Positions 10,563 through 20,442 of a stretch of 64,000 nucleotides of DNA are shown here, one piece after another. Source of the DNA: Stentor roeselii (taxonomy: Eukaryota > Ciliophora > Heterotrichea > Heterotrichida > Stentoridae); NCBI GenBank assembly GCA_006503475.1, contig RSEH01000066.1, positions 113,473 through 177,472 of the forward strand, read 5' to 3'. The notes under the pieces were generated by a model. It was not told the origin of the DNA. It saw only the letters and a list, made by a program, of their open reading frames with translations, and ran no database searches. Position numbers and translations under genes: made by a program. Within the stretch, counting starts at the first letter, position 1, and every line of letters starts with the position of its first letter.

Positions 10563-11373
10563 TTATTATTGTGGTTATTTGAATTAATTATTTTTATTGA
10601 GGTTTTTTGAATTAGAAAATTGGATTTAAATGATTTGAAGTTTTTTAGGATTTTTTAGAGGATAAATGAGTTTTGTGATTTTAGGTTTTTTGGGTGTTTT
10701 AGGATCATGTGGAATTGGATTGTTTGAAGTAATTATTGATTGTGAAAAGTGGTAAAATATGATTTCAGGATTATTGAGGAGATATCGGAATGTTTTGAAG
10801 GTAAATTGTTGATTTAGGTTCTAAGGATATTATTATTGCTGAAGTTATTATATAAAATTTCAGTTCATCAATAGTCAATATTTAAAACAATAGATAAAAT
10901 CTCTATTTTCTGTTTAATCTTCAAATTCTTAAAGTCAAACTCGACGATTATCTAACACTAAATTACTATATTATTTTTTAATAAACCTCATCCTATGAAG
11001 AACTCACAAATCTAATTACATGTTAAATCATCAAGCATGTTTAAACTCAATCCGCGAAATTTATAAACAAACAGAAATAAACCACGCTTATCATTTTTCG
11101 CATAAAAATCAAAATGAATATAAAAATCTATACCTTCTAAAATAAACATTCAAAACTGCACATAATCAAACCAAAATAACTTAAACCCTAAAAAACCCAA
11201 AAAAAATCCTCTAAATTCCATAAACCCTCCAAAAAACTCAAAAACCCCAACAAAACCCAGCCTTCTCCAAACATCAACCCAATCAAAAATCTCTAAACTT
11301 TCTACCCTTCTCTAAAACAGTGACTTCCTTCATTACACCCTGAGAAGCTTTCCAGAGATTTGGATGAATATAA
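10563..11373. other. intergenic AT-rich spacer
   Basis: This 811 nt stretch separates two divergent genes, so it must hold both promoters. It is strongly A/T-rich, and the last 250 nt are A/C-biased on the plus strand with runs of AAAACCC type. No coding frame, RNA gene or recognisable motif was found. Confidence 0.4.
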
Positions 11374-11730
11374 ATGGAAACTCGGCAGAATATCATTCCA
11401 AAAGTGATCCTTTCGCCTGAGCCAAAACGAGTGAGTTTTGTGTTCAGTCCTTCGAGAGTTTCAATTATCAGCAGGTCGCGTAGCTGCGAAGTGCCGGATC
11501 AAATCCTTGTTTCAGAACTGAATGAAATCCTAAGTTGTCCGATTCAATCAGTCGACAATAACTTGTCAGCCTTGTTTCCAAATTTTTCGAACCTCCTTGC
11601 GTCAAGGGACAAAATCAACCCAATTATTTCAGATGAAAAATTCATCTTGTTAGAGCAAACTTTAAGCACAAGTGAAGATTCGGGTTCTGATTCTGATCGA
11701 TTTGTATCAATTTTTAATACTTTTAATTAA
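11374..11730 (+). CDS. small protein of unknown function
   Basis: The frame is 118 residues from an ATG at 11374 to a TAA. It is Ser-rich, with basic SPSRVSIISRSRS near residues 25-38 and an acidic STSEDSGSDSD stretch near the C-terminus. No signal peptide, membrane segment or known domain is visible. Composition suggests a disordered phosphoprotein. It lies about 285 nt upstream of the 7TM-RGS gene on the same strand. No family is recognised. The gene is supported by normal codon use and a clean start, but it is short and could be a chance frame. Confidence 0.5.
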   Translation: METRQNIIPKVILSPEPKRVSFVFSPSRVSIISRSRSCEVPDQILVSELNEILSCPIQSVDNNLSALFPNFSNLLASRDKINPIISDEKFILLEQTLSTSEDSGSDSDRFVSIFNTFN

Positions 11731-12014
11731 GTTTACTAGGTTTTGTATGTTTTGAGATTTTTATTATTTATTATGGAATTTCAGGGTTTTGGAAGATTTT
11801 TGGGGTTTTTTTGAGATGGTTTTAGTGATTTTTAGGAGAATGGGTTATTTGGGAATTTTAATGGAGATTAGGGTTGATTTAGGCTAGGAATGATTCGGTT
11901 TATTAATGATTTGAAGAAAAAATAGTAGTGGGTTTAATCAATGTTTTAAAAATTGGTTTAAGGGTTGGTGGAAAATTAACTCGAAATAAACTCGCTTGGG
12001 CTATAATCATACAA

Positions 12015-13262
12015 ATGGACAGGACGACTCTTATTATAACATCTTCGCTCTATTCATTCGCCTATTGCACAACTACTTTCTTTCTAATCTGGCGACGTAA
12101 AAGCAGTAGTATAATGAAAAGATCGCCAAAGCTTCTCCTGGCATCTCTAATAGGAGGATTACTTCAAATTATAGTAACTCTTCATCAAATCACGTACCAC
12201 CCATCATACATAATCCAGCACGAATTAAAAACTTACAAACGCACTCTAAGAACGAGACAATGTCTCAACTTTTTAGGTCACGTCCTGCTTGTCGCTCCTT
12301 ACTTGCTTAGAAGTTATCGACTTTACTTTATATTCCATCTGGATAAGCACTGGAACGACCATGACAGCTTTTTTTCGAAGCACATCCACAGGACATACCA
12401 GTCTTGGCTTTTAAAGATTCTGGGTCTGTGTCTGGCCTTCTGGGCTTTGATATGTGTTTTGATTTTTACTACTCAGCTTGGACAGTACTTCCCCGGGTCA
12501 GAGTTTCCAACATCAAAGACAGAAGAAAACGTATCTGAGTGTTTATTCGTCACTTTCTGTTTCATCGAGCAAATCTTATTCTTACTCGCCTTTTACATGC
12601 TCAGGAATGTCTTCGACGACTTCAACATGGTAAGAGAACTCGCTTGGGTCACCTTAATGTGGATCATAACTCCCGCATTTCCCTTTTTCGCAAAGGAAGA
12701 CGCTTTATTCCGCCTTCCAGTCGTGATTCGCAACAGCTGCTTATGGGTGAGGTCAATATGTTTCCCTATTTTCATGTCCTTTCGAGCAGAAGAGTCAAGA
12801 GAAGTAGTCACTTTAGAAATGATTGGTTCTTTCGAAGTGATTTTGCAATCAGAAACAGGCCTGAGTTACTTTCAGAAGTACTTTGAAAACCACATAAGCC
12901 TTAAAAGTGAAAAACTTGTAGAAGACATTGAAAATATCGACTTACTCCAAGTTTTCATGTTAGTTGAAAACTTTTTAGCTTTCGCTGTGGCAGATGAAAA
13001 GGAAAAACTTTTAAAAATGATGGAAAAATTAGGACATTATGTGAAAGAGATCACTTTTGATGATAATTTACTCAACTTCCGCAACTGGATCATGTTGAAC
13101 TTGAAAGCTGAATTTAACAAATTTAAACAAAGTAAAGAATTCCGAGCTTTAAAGAGAGAAATAACGAAAAGAGAGATTTTTGTTGGAAGACTGATGCAGA
13201 CTTCTTTGAACAAAACAGCGAAATCGAATACAAGTTCGAATTTGATTTCTTTTACACAGTAG
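12015..13262 (+). CDS. seven-transmembrane protein with C-terminal RGS domain
   Basis: The first in-frame ATG (12015) gives 415 residues and falls just before the first hydrophobic helix, which supports this start; upstream in-frame sequence has no ATG. Residues 4-255 contain about seven hydrophobic helices (for example TTLIITSSLYSFAYC, WLLKILGLCLAFWALICV, LLAFYMLRN). Residues of about 268-385 match an RGS box: SETGLSYFQKYFENH, then LLQVFMLVENFLAFA. RGS domains speed GTP hydrolysis by G-alpha subunits. The same 7TM+RGS layout is known from plant AtRGS1 and protists. It should act at a membrane as a ligand-tuned GAP or receptor. The GPCR-PIPK gene lies 0.8 kb downstream, so two heptahelical signalling genes are close together. 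Confidence 0.8.
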   Translation: MDRTTLIITSSLYSFAYCTTTFFLIWRRKSSSIMKRSPKLLLASLIGGLLQIIVTLHQITYHPSYIIQHELKTYKRTLRTRQCLNFLGHVLLVAPYLLRSYRLYFIFHLDKHWNDHDSFFSKHIHRTYQSWLLKILGLCLAFWALICVLIFTTQLGQYFPGSEFPTSKTEENVSECLFVTFCFIEQILFLLAFYMLRNVFDDFNMVRELAWVTLMWIITPAFPFFAKEDALFRLPVVIRNSCLWVRSICFPIFMSFRAEESREVVTLEMIGSFEVILQSETGLSYFQKYFENHISLKSEKLVEDIENIDLLQVFMLVENFLAFAVADEKEKLLKMMEKLGHYVKEITFDDNLLNFRNWIMLNLKAEFNKFKQSKEFRALKREITKREIFVGRLMQTSLNKTAKSNTSSNLISFTQ

Positions 13263-13345
13263 CTGAAGAAAGAGTTTAAAGTAATCAATAAGTCCAGTGT
13301 TCCAGTCATCCTCAGCTAATTCTTCATTAAATTACTATAAACTCA

Positions 13346-13999
13346 ATGGTAAGTCCCAAATAGGAAACTTCTCAATCTCTCAAAACAATCCGGCCTTTAT
13401 CAGCCAAAAAAATCACGACATTGAAGTCCTCTCGGAAAAAAACAGGGAAAAATCAAGAATCTTCTAAACTTCTTAGAAGGATTTCTCCGAAAATCGTCAG
13501 TCCTAATGGAGTCGAGTCTTTTTCTTCGAAAAATTTGACTTCTGCTGGAAGGACTCTCAGCTCTGAGTTCACTTTGCCTTCAAGTGAAATAAATAGAACT
13601 TTGTTTAAACTTGAAAGAGAACATCTTGATTTACTTTCTCTTTATTCGAAGATGAGTGATGAACTACTTCATTTAAAAACTCTGGAAAAACTTGATAAAC
13701 AAAGAGAAAAACAATTAAATCAAATGAAAAATAAGATGATTTTCAATAGTAAGGAAAAAAATGAGATTCAAAATATTGTAAAAAATTCGGAAATTGTTTT
13801 AAAAGATTTTTTGAAAAGGATGGAAAAAGGCTTTCTTGGACCTGAAGAAAAAAAGTTCATCGCGAAACAGATAAGAGAGATTTTTTTGGACTCTGGAAGA
13901 TCTGAAGGGGATGAAGACATTGAAAAAAATAGCAAAGTTTTAGAATTATGGGGAATTTTACCTAAACTTGAAAAAATTTTGAAAAAAAAGAAAAAGTGA
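13346..13999 (+). CDS. coiled-coil protein, unknown function
   Basis: Exon 1 is just the ATG (13346-13348). A 15 nt intron, GTAAGTCCCAAATAG, lies at 13349-13363, and exon 2 is 13364-13999 with a TGA stop. The product is 212 residues. The long frame has no ATG of its own near its start, and this intron supplies one in frame with the standard A at -6. The N-terminal 70 residues are basic and Ser-rich. Residues of about 85-200 are Lys/Glu/Leu-rich and predicted coiled coil (LEKLDKQREKQLNQMKN). No catalytic motif is visible. The gene lies 83 nt after the 7TM-RGS stop and ends 48 nt from the convergent GPCR-PIPK stop. A structural or scaffold role is likely but unproven. Confidence 0.6.
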
Positions 14000-14047
14000 T
14001 TTCTTGAAAATATTAATTAGTTAATTTCATCAATATAACCTTCTCTA

Positions 14048-15896
14048 TTAATTATTTTTCACAAAAGATCTAAACCTCTTCAAAACCTTCTCTTTATACC
14101 TTTTAACATTTCTCTTCCTTTTCCCTACAAAATTCGAAATCCACGAACTTTTCAAGCATTCCTGGAAAACATCAACAACCTTAAACATAACCTGGCCTTT
14201 CTCTACTTTACAAGTAACATCCGAGCTATTCAGTGAATCCACCGCGAGTTTGAACACAACAAGTGTGAATCCAGCCCTTCCAACCCTTGCAAGAAACTCA
14301 AGGTCTCTTTGAACCTTTTGATGAAAATCGATTGAATCAATAAGAATTCTGGAACATTCAAACTTTTGAAAGTTTTCTGAAGTTTCCTGATCAAAACAAG
14401 TCAAATACGGTTTTTCCAAACAGTTGATTTTAAAGACCTGGTAATTTTCAGCATTATGACACATTCCTTCAGTGATCATTAAAAATAGGTTAAAATTCTC
14501 GATTTCAAAAACAGCGAAAATTTTTTCAATAAACTTGCTTCTTCTTCTGACTATCTTTGGAAGAGACTTTTGCACTTGTTGAAAGGATTCCTTTGTGATC
14601 ATTCTCAGGCAAAGTCGTTTATCAGCTGTTTGAAAAGCGAAGTTCATGATTTTCTTGTTGAAATTTTCGATTTGGTAGAAGTTCTGATAACTGATAAGAG
14701 ACCTGCTTAGCCCTACTCGAAGATGTCTAAGTCTTTTAACTCGTTTTCTTCTCTTAAAATTTGAAGTTCTGTGTAAAAATGTTCTTTTAATGCGAGATTT
14801 GAGTATTCGACTACTTGAAAGTTACACTTTGTGAAATACCCGATGCTGTATTTTTTGTCAATATCGCGAAAAACCATGTCTTCGTATTGATGCTTTTTTA
14901 CTCGGATGTCAGCTTCAGAGGACCTTGCACTTTGATTTCCAGAGAACCGGGCAATGACCATGACTAAGAACTTGATGAAATTCTGATTATTTTTACGATT
15001 TTTTCATTATCTTCTAAGAAATTTCCTAACATGTCTACACTAGAAGAGCGAAGACATGAGTTTTTTCCGTATTTATTCGTTGATGAGATGTTTAGTGCTG
15101 CTTTTGTCTCGTTTTTGAAGTAAAATGTGATTTCGTCTTCTTCGAAGTTTTTTGATTTCAGCTGGGTTAAGGTGTAACTGTTTCCTGTGAATGAAAGAAA
15201 AATAAATAAACCTGAAGAAAGAGGAAGAAGTTCAGAGTAGATCAGGTAAGAACGACAAGGATTGAAAAAAATGCAAAGGGTTGAAAAAATACTTGAAAGG
15301 CCCCAGAAGAGAAGAATTGAGAGAAGGACAAAAGCCACTCTTGATAATTTTTCTTCTTTGTTTTGACTGGAAAACGTTTTGAACACTGCAATGAGACCTA
15401 TTGGGATGTTAATTATCAATGGCACTGCAAAAATAGTCTCTGATTTTAAACTCTGTGGGACTATGCAAATGTTTATTTCTGATGAAAGATGAAGAACGAA
15501 TACTACTGCTGCTTCACATGCACTGATGAAAAATGATGTGAGTCCGTAGGTTAGTTCATTGATTTTACATTTTGTTGAATCGTTTTTTTTTAATTTGATG
15601 AAGAGCTGGAAACTTAGAATTGAGAAATAGTTCCAGAACAAGAAGTAAAAAAAAATGTAAAGAATTCCGAGTTCTATGCAAATGTTGTTGAAAAAGCTGC
15701 ATGGTTATTACCTTTCAGCGAAACCTAAAAAAATTATCCACCTTATATGGTACAAAAGGGCTGAAATGTTTAGGGCTACTAGAGATTGAGTAAAGTGCTT
15801 TCTTGTCTTAGGGTATAATGAGAATAATAGTAAGAATGATAAGTGGCTTAAAGCAGAGACTGAAGATAGACAAAGGACTAGAACCCAAAAAATCAT
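14048..15896 (-). CDS. GPCR-PIPK: seven-transmembrane receptor fused to a degenerate phosphatidylinositol phosphate kinase domain
   Basis: Four exons (15712-15896, 14997-15696, 14717-14982, 14048-14702) give 601 residues. Introns are GTAATAACCATGCAG (15697-15711), GTAAAAATAATCAG (14983-14996) and GTAGGGCTAAGCAG (14703-14716). The last two are 14 nt and are required by frame. Residues 1-240 hold about seven hydrophobic helices. After a linker, the rest follows a PIPK: an FQVVEYSN segment, LRMITKES (family IIKTITKEE), SLPKIVRR, and a DSIDFHQKVQRDLEFLARV helix. Family members make PI(4,5)P2-type lipids under receptor control, as in Dictyostelium RpkA and ciliates. Here the ATP-binding Lys is Arg, and the DLKGS and MDYSLL motifs are not recognisable (the latter reads GRAGFTLVV). 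The kinase half is therefore probably inactive, and a scaffold or sensor role is inferred. Confidence 0.7.
14703..14716 (-). other. candidate 14-nt spliceosomal intron (GPCR-PIPK intron 3)
   Basis: The minus strand reads GTAGGGCTAAGCAG. Frame on the two sides differs by 2 mod 3, so 14 or 17 nt must be removed, and no GT-N13-AG choice exists. The A at -6 matches the other introns here. Joining gives ...LDIFESLISYQ, in register with PIPK proteins. Confidence 0.6.
14983..14996 (-). other. candidate 14-nt spliceosomal intron (GPCR-PIPK intron 2)
   Basis: The minus strand reads GTAAAAATAATCAG. Without removal the frame ends at a TAG 17 nt downstream of the intron. Removing 14 nt joins both flanking frames in phase 0 (K-I then N-F-I-K-F). 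The A at -6 is kept. A one-base sequence error in a 15 nt intron is the alternative. Confidence 0.55.
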
Positions 15897-16123
15897 ATTA
15901 AATAATAAGAATTTGTATTAGATTTTTTGTGTTTTGAGTGATTGATTTAAGGGTTATTAATATTCAAACACTCTCAGGTTACTTATAAGTTTAATTCAAG
16001 AAAATAACTCTTAATTTACTAACGATTTATTGGTATCTAGTAGAATTTCTTATCATATAAATATTTTCTTTTCTAACCTCTGAAGATGTTTTACTCGAAT
16101 CATATAACCGTTTATACTATTTA

Positions 16124-17203
16124 TCAAAAAGTACTTTCCTCGCTTTTAGATGAATCTTCATCATCAGAGCTAAAAGAGGGTTGAGGTACCATCGCAATAT
16201 CCAGCTTCGGAACAAAACTAGGGACTTCAAAAGTCTCAACCTTAGCGGATACAATGTTTTCATTTTCTGTGTCGTCTTCAAATTCACTGTTTCCTTCATA
16301 CTTAGGCAAGATTTTCTTTTTGTTAACTTCCTTAATGTAAATATCCTGCACAGGGAATCCTTTATTTTCAAGTACAGTAAGAAGCCTAACCATTTTCTTT
16401 GCTTTGTGTTTATAATACCTAACCTTTTCCCTTAAATTAGCCAGAGCTTCCTCATACATATTATTCGCTTGCAGTAGTTTCTTAAAGTTACATTCATTAA
16501 AATCTTTAACAGAGAACTCAATATTGCTGATTTTGATAAACTTATCAGAAATATTCGTAAGTTTTTTTTTCAGTTCTTCCAATTGGTCCTTCATCTCCTT
16601 ACTTAAAATTTCAAGATTGTTATTATCAATCAAAAGTTCTTCCCTATGTTTTTTGAGATCTTCATATTTTATAACATAATGTTCCAAGTCAGCCTGTTGA
16701 TTTTTAATAAGACTGTTGAAATACTTTCTCAACAATGTTAAAATCGGTTCAAATTCCTTGTTATAAGCGATGACTTCAGAAAAAATCCTATCATTTATTT
16801 CACGTTTATTAGGCAAATTCGCACTTTCCTTAAAAGCCCTTACCAGGTCTTTAACCTTGGAAGAATAAGAATCTTTAGTCGAGCTTTTTTGAACTCTTGA
16901 ATCTGATAAAAACGTTGATTCTTTTATTCTTTTTTTAGAGACTCCGATTTTTTCGATGTCTGGAATCATTTTAGTGATCATTTTTAAAGATCGATGTTTG
17001 TTTGCTTTATGGACTCCTTCAATTTGAGTGAAGCTTAAAGAAGACTTCGATGCATAAGGAGAGATGTTATTTTTGGAAAGACCTTTGCGATTAATGCTGA
17101 GATTTTCGATGCTTGATGAATTTTTTACGTAGGAAGACTCGAGTTGTCTAGGTTTGAAGTTCTTTCTTTTGAAGACCTGAGTGAGATTTCTAGCTTTAAT
17201 CAT
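16124..17203 (-). CDS. coiled-coil protein, probably cytoskeletal
   Basis: The product is 359 residues with an ATG at 17203. The first 120 residues are basic and Ser-rich. A long coiled coil runs through about 140-300 (EDLKKHREELLIDNNNLEIL, then KLLQANNMYEEALANLREKV), and the tail is acidic, ending DDEDSSKSEESTF. No enzyme motif, signal peptide or membrane segment is visible. Only 18 nt separate its start from the stop of the upstream ALMS-like gene, so its promoter must overlap that gene's 3' end or the two may be co-regulated. Many ciliate cortical and ciliary proteins have this build, but I cannot name a family. Confidence 0.65.
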   Translation of the reverse strand: MIKARNLTQVFKRKNFKPRQLESSYVKNSSSIENLSINRKGLSKNNISPYASKSSLSFTQIEGVHKANKHRSLKMITKMIPDIEKIGVSKKRIKESTFLSDSRVQKSSTKDSYSSKVKDLVRAFKESANLPNKREINDRIFSEVIAYNKEFEPILTLLRKYFNSLIKNQQADLEHYVIKYEDLKKHREELLIDNNNLEILSKEMKDQLEELKKKLTNISDKFIKISNIEFSVKDFNECNFKKLLQANNMYEEALANLREKVRYYKHKAKKMVRLLTVLENKGFPVQDIYIKEVNKKKILPKYEGNSEFEDDTENENIVSAKVETFEVPSFVPKLDIAMVPQPSFSSDDEDSSKSEESTF

Positions 17204-17221
17204 ATATTATAATTTAATAAC

Positions 17222-20008
17222 TTATTTAAATTCTCGTTGTTCCTGCCTTTTCTGCATATTTCTTACTTTTTCGAATTCCTTGCTTTTTTGTATTCTTTCT
17301 CTAAGTTCCTGTTTTTTTCTTTCCTCTTCTCTTTTTTTCTTGACTTCAGGGAGGAGGTCATAGTTCTTTTTAGTTAAATTATGCATTTCCTTCTTAGAGA
17401 TCTTCGGTTTTTCCCCTTTACTCAGCCTTTCAAGGACAGGATTTGTTTTAATTTCTTCAGGTTCAGGGTTTTTTTCATGTTTATTCTTCATCAAGTCCTT
17501 CCTGATTTCAGCGAGTTCTTCTTTTGACTTTTCCTTGTAAGAAGCTTTGACAAGACTTGATTCTCGGTCGTTTATTTTACTCATGGCTTTTTGGTTTCTT
17601 TCTTTAAATATTTCTGCTAAGGACTTGCCTCTGACTTCTTGATCCTCTATCAGAAGGTCCTCGTTTTTTGATAGTTTTGGAGGAAGAGGACTTTCTTCTG
17701 AATCTTCTTCTTTTGACCCGATGCCGTATTTTGCTTTTAGGTCTGAGAAGAATTTTTCGTTGAATGAAAATTTTCCGTCGTCTTCTAAGTCTTGGCTTGT
17801 TTGACTGGGTTTTGCTTGTCGGGGTTGAAGGTCTTCGTCGGAGTTTTGATGAGATTCACTATTTTCATAATTTTCGTAATTTTCAGAGTTTTCTTCGTGG
17901 TCTTGACTTTTGTACTCCTGAGACTCAGAAGATTTAGAAGAAAAATGACCTTCAATCACTTTTTCACTGAAGTACTTTTTCTTGATTTTCTCGAAGTCCG
18001 AGTTGATTTCACTTGATTTTTCTGACTGGAGATCTTCAGCCCGAGATTCAGAAGGTTCTGAACTCACAGGTTCTCTGTTAAACTTAGGAGACTCTGGTTT
18101 TTCCACAACTTTTGCGAAGGGTAAGGTATATCTAAGTTCTTCTTCATAGTCATCACTAACTTTATACTTATCAAGTGAATATTTTTCCTCGATTTCTTTC
18201 ATGAGTTTCAAAGTCCTATCTGAAAAAATAGGAGTTTTTTCAGAAAGGTCTTTTTTCTGACTTCCTTCAGATTCACTTTTTTTCGAAGAACTTTGAATCC
18301 CATATTTGACTTTCATCTCTTCCAAGAAGTTAGAACCTAAGTCATTTCCACCTTCATCAATTGAAGACTCTGGAGTCTTTCCTGGAGCCAACTGGTCTTT
18401 TATCTTCGAGTAAAGTCCTAAGTTTTCCACTTTCTTAGGAAAAGAGTAAAGGTCTTCGTCTATTGACGGCTTTTCAAATGGAAGTGAATGTGGAGAAAGT
18501 TGTGAGGAAAGGACTGATGGAGGCTCAGGTGGTCTTTTTACAGGCTCGTCTGAATACTTTTTTAATTCTTCGATTTTCTTTTTGATTTGAAGATGTTTTT
18601 GGTATTCTTCTTGTAGATGGTCTTTGTAGTCGCCTTCTGGCTTTGATCGGTCTGAGGATTCGGAAAGGTTTGCTTCTTTTGGAGATTTTTCGGATTTTTT
18701 TAAGGAAATACTGTCGTTTTTTTTCTTTTTTTTTAAAGGTTTTCGCGGTTTTTTAGATGGCTTTGAAATGTATTTTGCTCGCATTGGGTCTTCTTCTTCG
18801 CTTTCACTTTGGCTTAGTTCGAAGTCTTCACTTTGGGAATCGATTGATTCACTTTTTTTTTTGGTTAGGTACTTTTTTGCGAAACCTTGAGACTCTTTGA
18901 AATCGTTTTCGATTTTTTCGGTTTTTTCAGTTTGTTCAAAGTTATTCTCGACAACAGGCATAGGAATTTCATGAACTCGAACCTCATCACTATTTTCCAA
19001 CTCCTTTTTCGCCTGACTCTTCAAATTTTTCAAACCCACCGGCTTCACAAGGTACTTTTCATTCAAATCTTCAACCAAAACCTCTTCCGCAAAGATATTT
19101 TCAAAAGCCTTTTCAAGTCTCTCTTGTTTTTTAACAAAATCCTGAGTATTCTTAACAACACATCTATTTTGTGCAGTAGAATCCTTTTGTCCCCTTTCAA
19201 TTTTATTCTCTCCATCAGCGACTCTAATTTTTTCAAGTTCTTTCTGTAATTTCGCAAGATCCCTTCTAACAGCAACCTGAATTAGTGCTTCTTGTCCTCG
19301 ATTTTCTGCTTTTTTCTCATTTGCAATGCGAGTTTCCTTTAAAATTTCAAATCTTTCAAGTTCTGCCTGATGTTCTTCCTGTGCAAGTTGAATAGCATTT
19401 TTTCCTTCCTTGTCATGTACAAGTATGACAGGATTATGAAAGTGAGTTTTTGAATAATCGATTTTTCCATACACAAGAGTACCTCCAGGTCTGACATAAT
19501 TCATCATTTCTTCTCTTTTTTTCTCTTCAAGTAGAACTGCCTGGCGTTCTCTGTTCTTCTGAGCGACTTCCTTTGCGATTTCATTTTCTTTTTGAATGAC
19601 TTCAGCTCGTCGTTCTTTTAAAGAATTTTCTTCTTCTACTCGCTTTTGAATCATTTTTAACTCGGTCTTGAGAGCTTCTTCTCCTCGGGTCTTTGCACGA
19701 GTTTCCGCTTGTTTCATGAAGAGAAGTTTTGCTTGCCGCTCTTTTTCGATTCGCAGTTCTTCGGCCTTTGCTTCTTCTTGCGCCTTGCCCAGGGTGGAGA
19801 TCAGGTCTTCTAAACGTTCTTGGGTTCTGATTATTTCTTCTTGCTTTGAAGCCTTTGCCCGGTCCTATATTGGGATTACCAGCTGATCTTGTCTGCTTTC
19901 GAAGGACTTTTGACTTCGGAATGACTTGGATGATTGACGGGCTAAGTCGGACTCTTGCTTTCGCACGGCTTGCATTCTTTCGAGCTTTGATTTTGAATAG
20001 GTTGACAT
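17222..20008 (-). CDS. large charged coiled-coil protein with ALMS-motif-like C-terminus
   Basis: Exon 1 is 19880-20008 (ATG at 20008). A 15 nt intron, GTAATCCCAATATAG, lies at 19865-19879, and exon 2 is 17222-19864. The product is 923 residues. The N-terminal 200 residues are an almost continuous charged helix (QERLEDLISTLGKAQEEAKA). It contains a short non-helical insert, YVRPGGTLVYGKIDYSKTHF. The middle is disordered and acidic, rich in Ser/Glu, with recurring (D/E)xMKxKYGI and F-x-x-LKAKYGIGS motifs spaced 50-300 residues apart. The last 45 residues (NLTKKNYDLLPEVKKKREEE...) resemble the ALMS motif of centrosomal/basal-body proteins such as Alstrom syndrome protein. A basal-body or cortical microtubule role is inferred from that motif only. 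Confidence 0.7.
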
Positions 20009-20442
20009 TTATTTGGATTAGGGATTGTGAGAATGGATTTTTTTATGATTTTAAAGGTTTTGTGGAATCTTTGGAGTTTGTGGGGATTTTTTAGGTTGTA
20101 ATAAAGAAGGGGTTTAGAGAAGGAGATTTTATCTTTTGGGAAATTTTGGTTTTTTTGGAATGATTTTATTATTAAATCTTTAATCATAGTTCATTTCTTT
20201 GGAAAAATTAAATTTTGGTAAAACTGTCATTATGATTATAACATTTAAATAATAAACTAGCAATCAATCCAAGCATCTATTCCCAATAATTGAATAAACT
20301 TCACTTCTAAGTAATTTATTCTAAGCGTTACATAACATTAATTAACAATTTATAAAAAAATCCAAACTTTTGAAAAATTAGTTCAAACTAAGGCATATCA
20401 TAAATCTTAATAGATGAATTAAGTTATATTCATGGCTATAAA
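20009..20442. other. divergent intergenic region
   Basis: This 434 nt stretch separates the starts of the ALMS-like gene (minus) and the CDPK-like gene (plus). It is AT-rich, especially 20200-20440, and should contain both promoters. No gene or named motif was seen. Confidence 0.4.

Noticed and set aside
13258-13273. GTAGCTGAAGAAAGAG as a 16 nt intron extending the 7TM-RGS protein
   Set aside because: Removal leads to a stop two codons later, so nothing is gained; the TAG at 13260-13262 is taken as the end.
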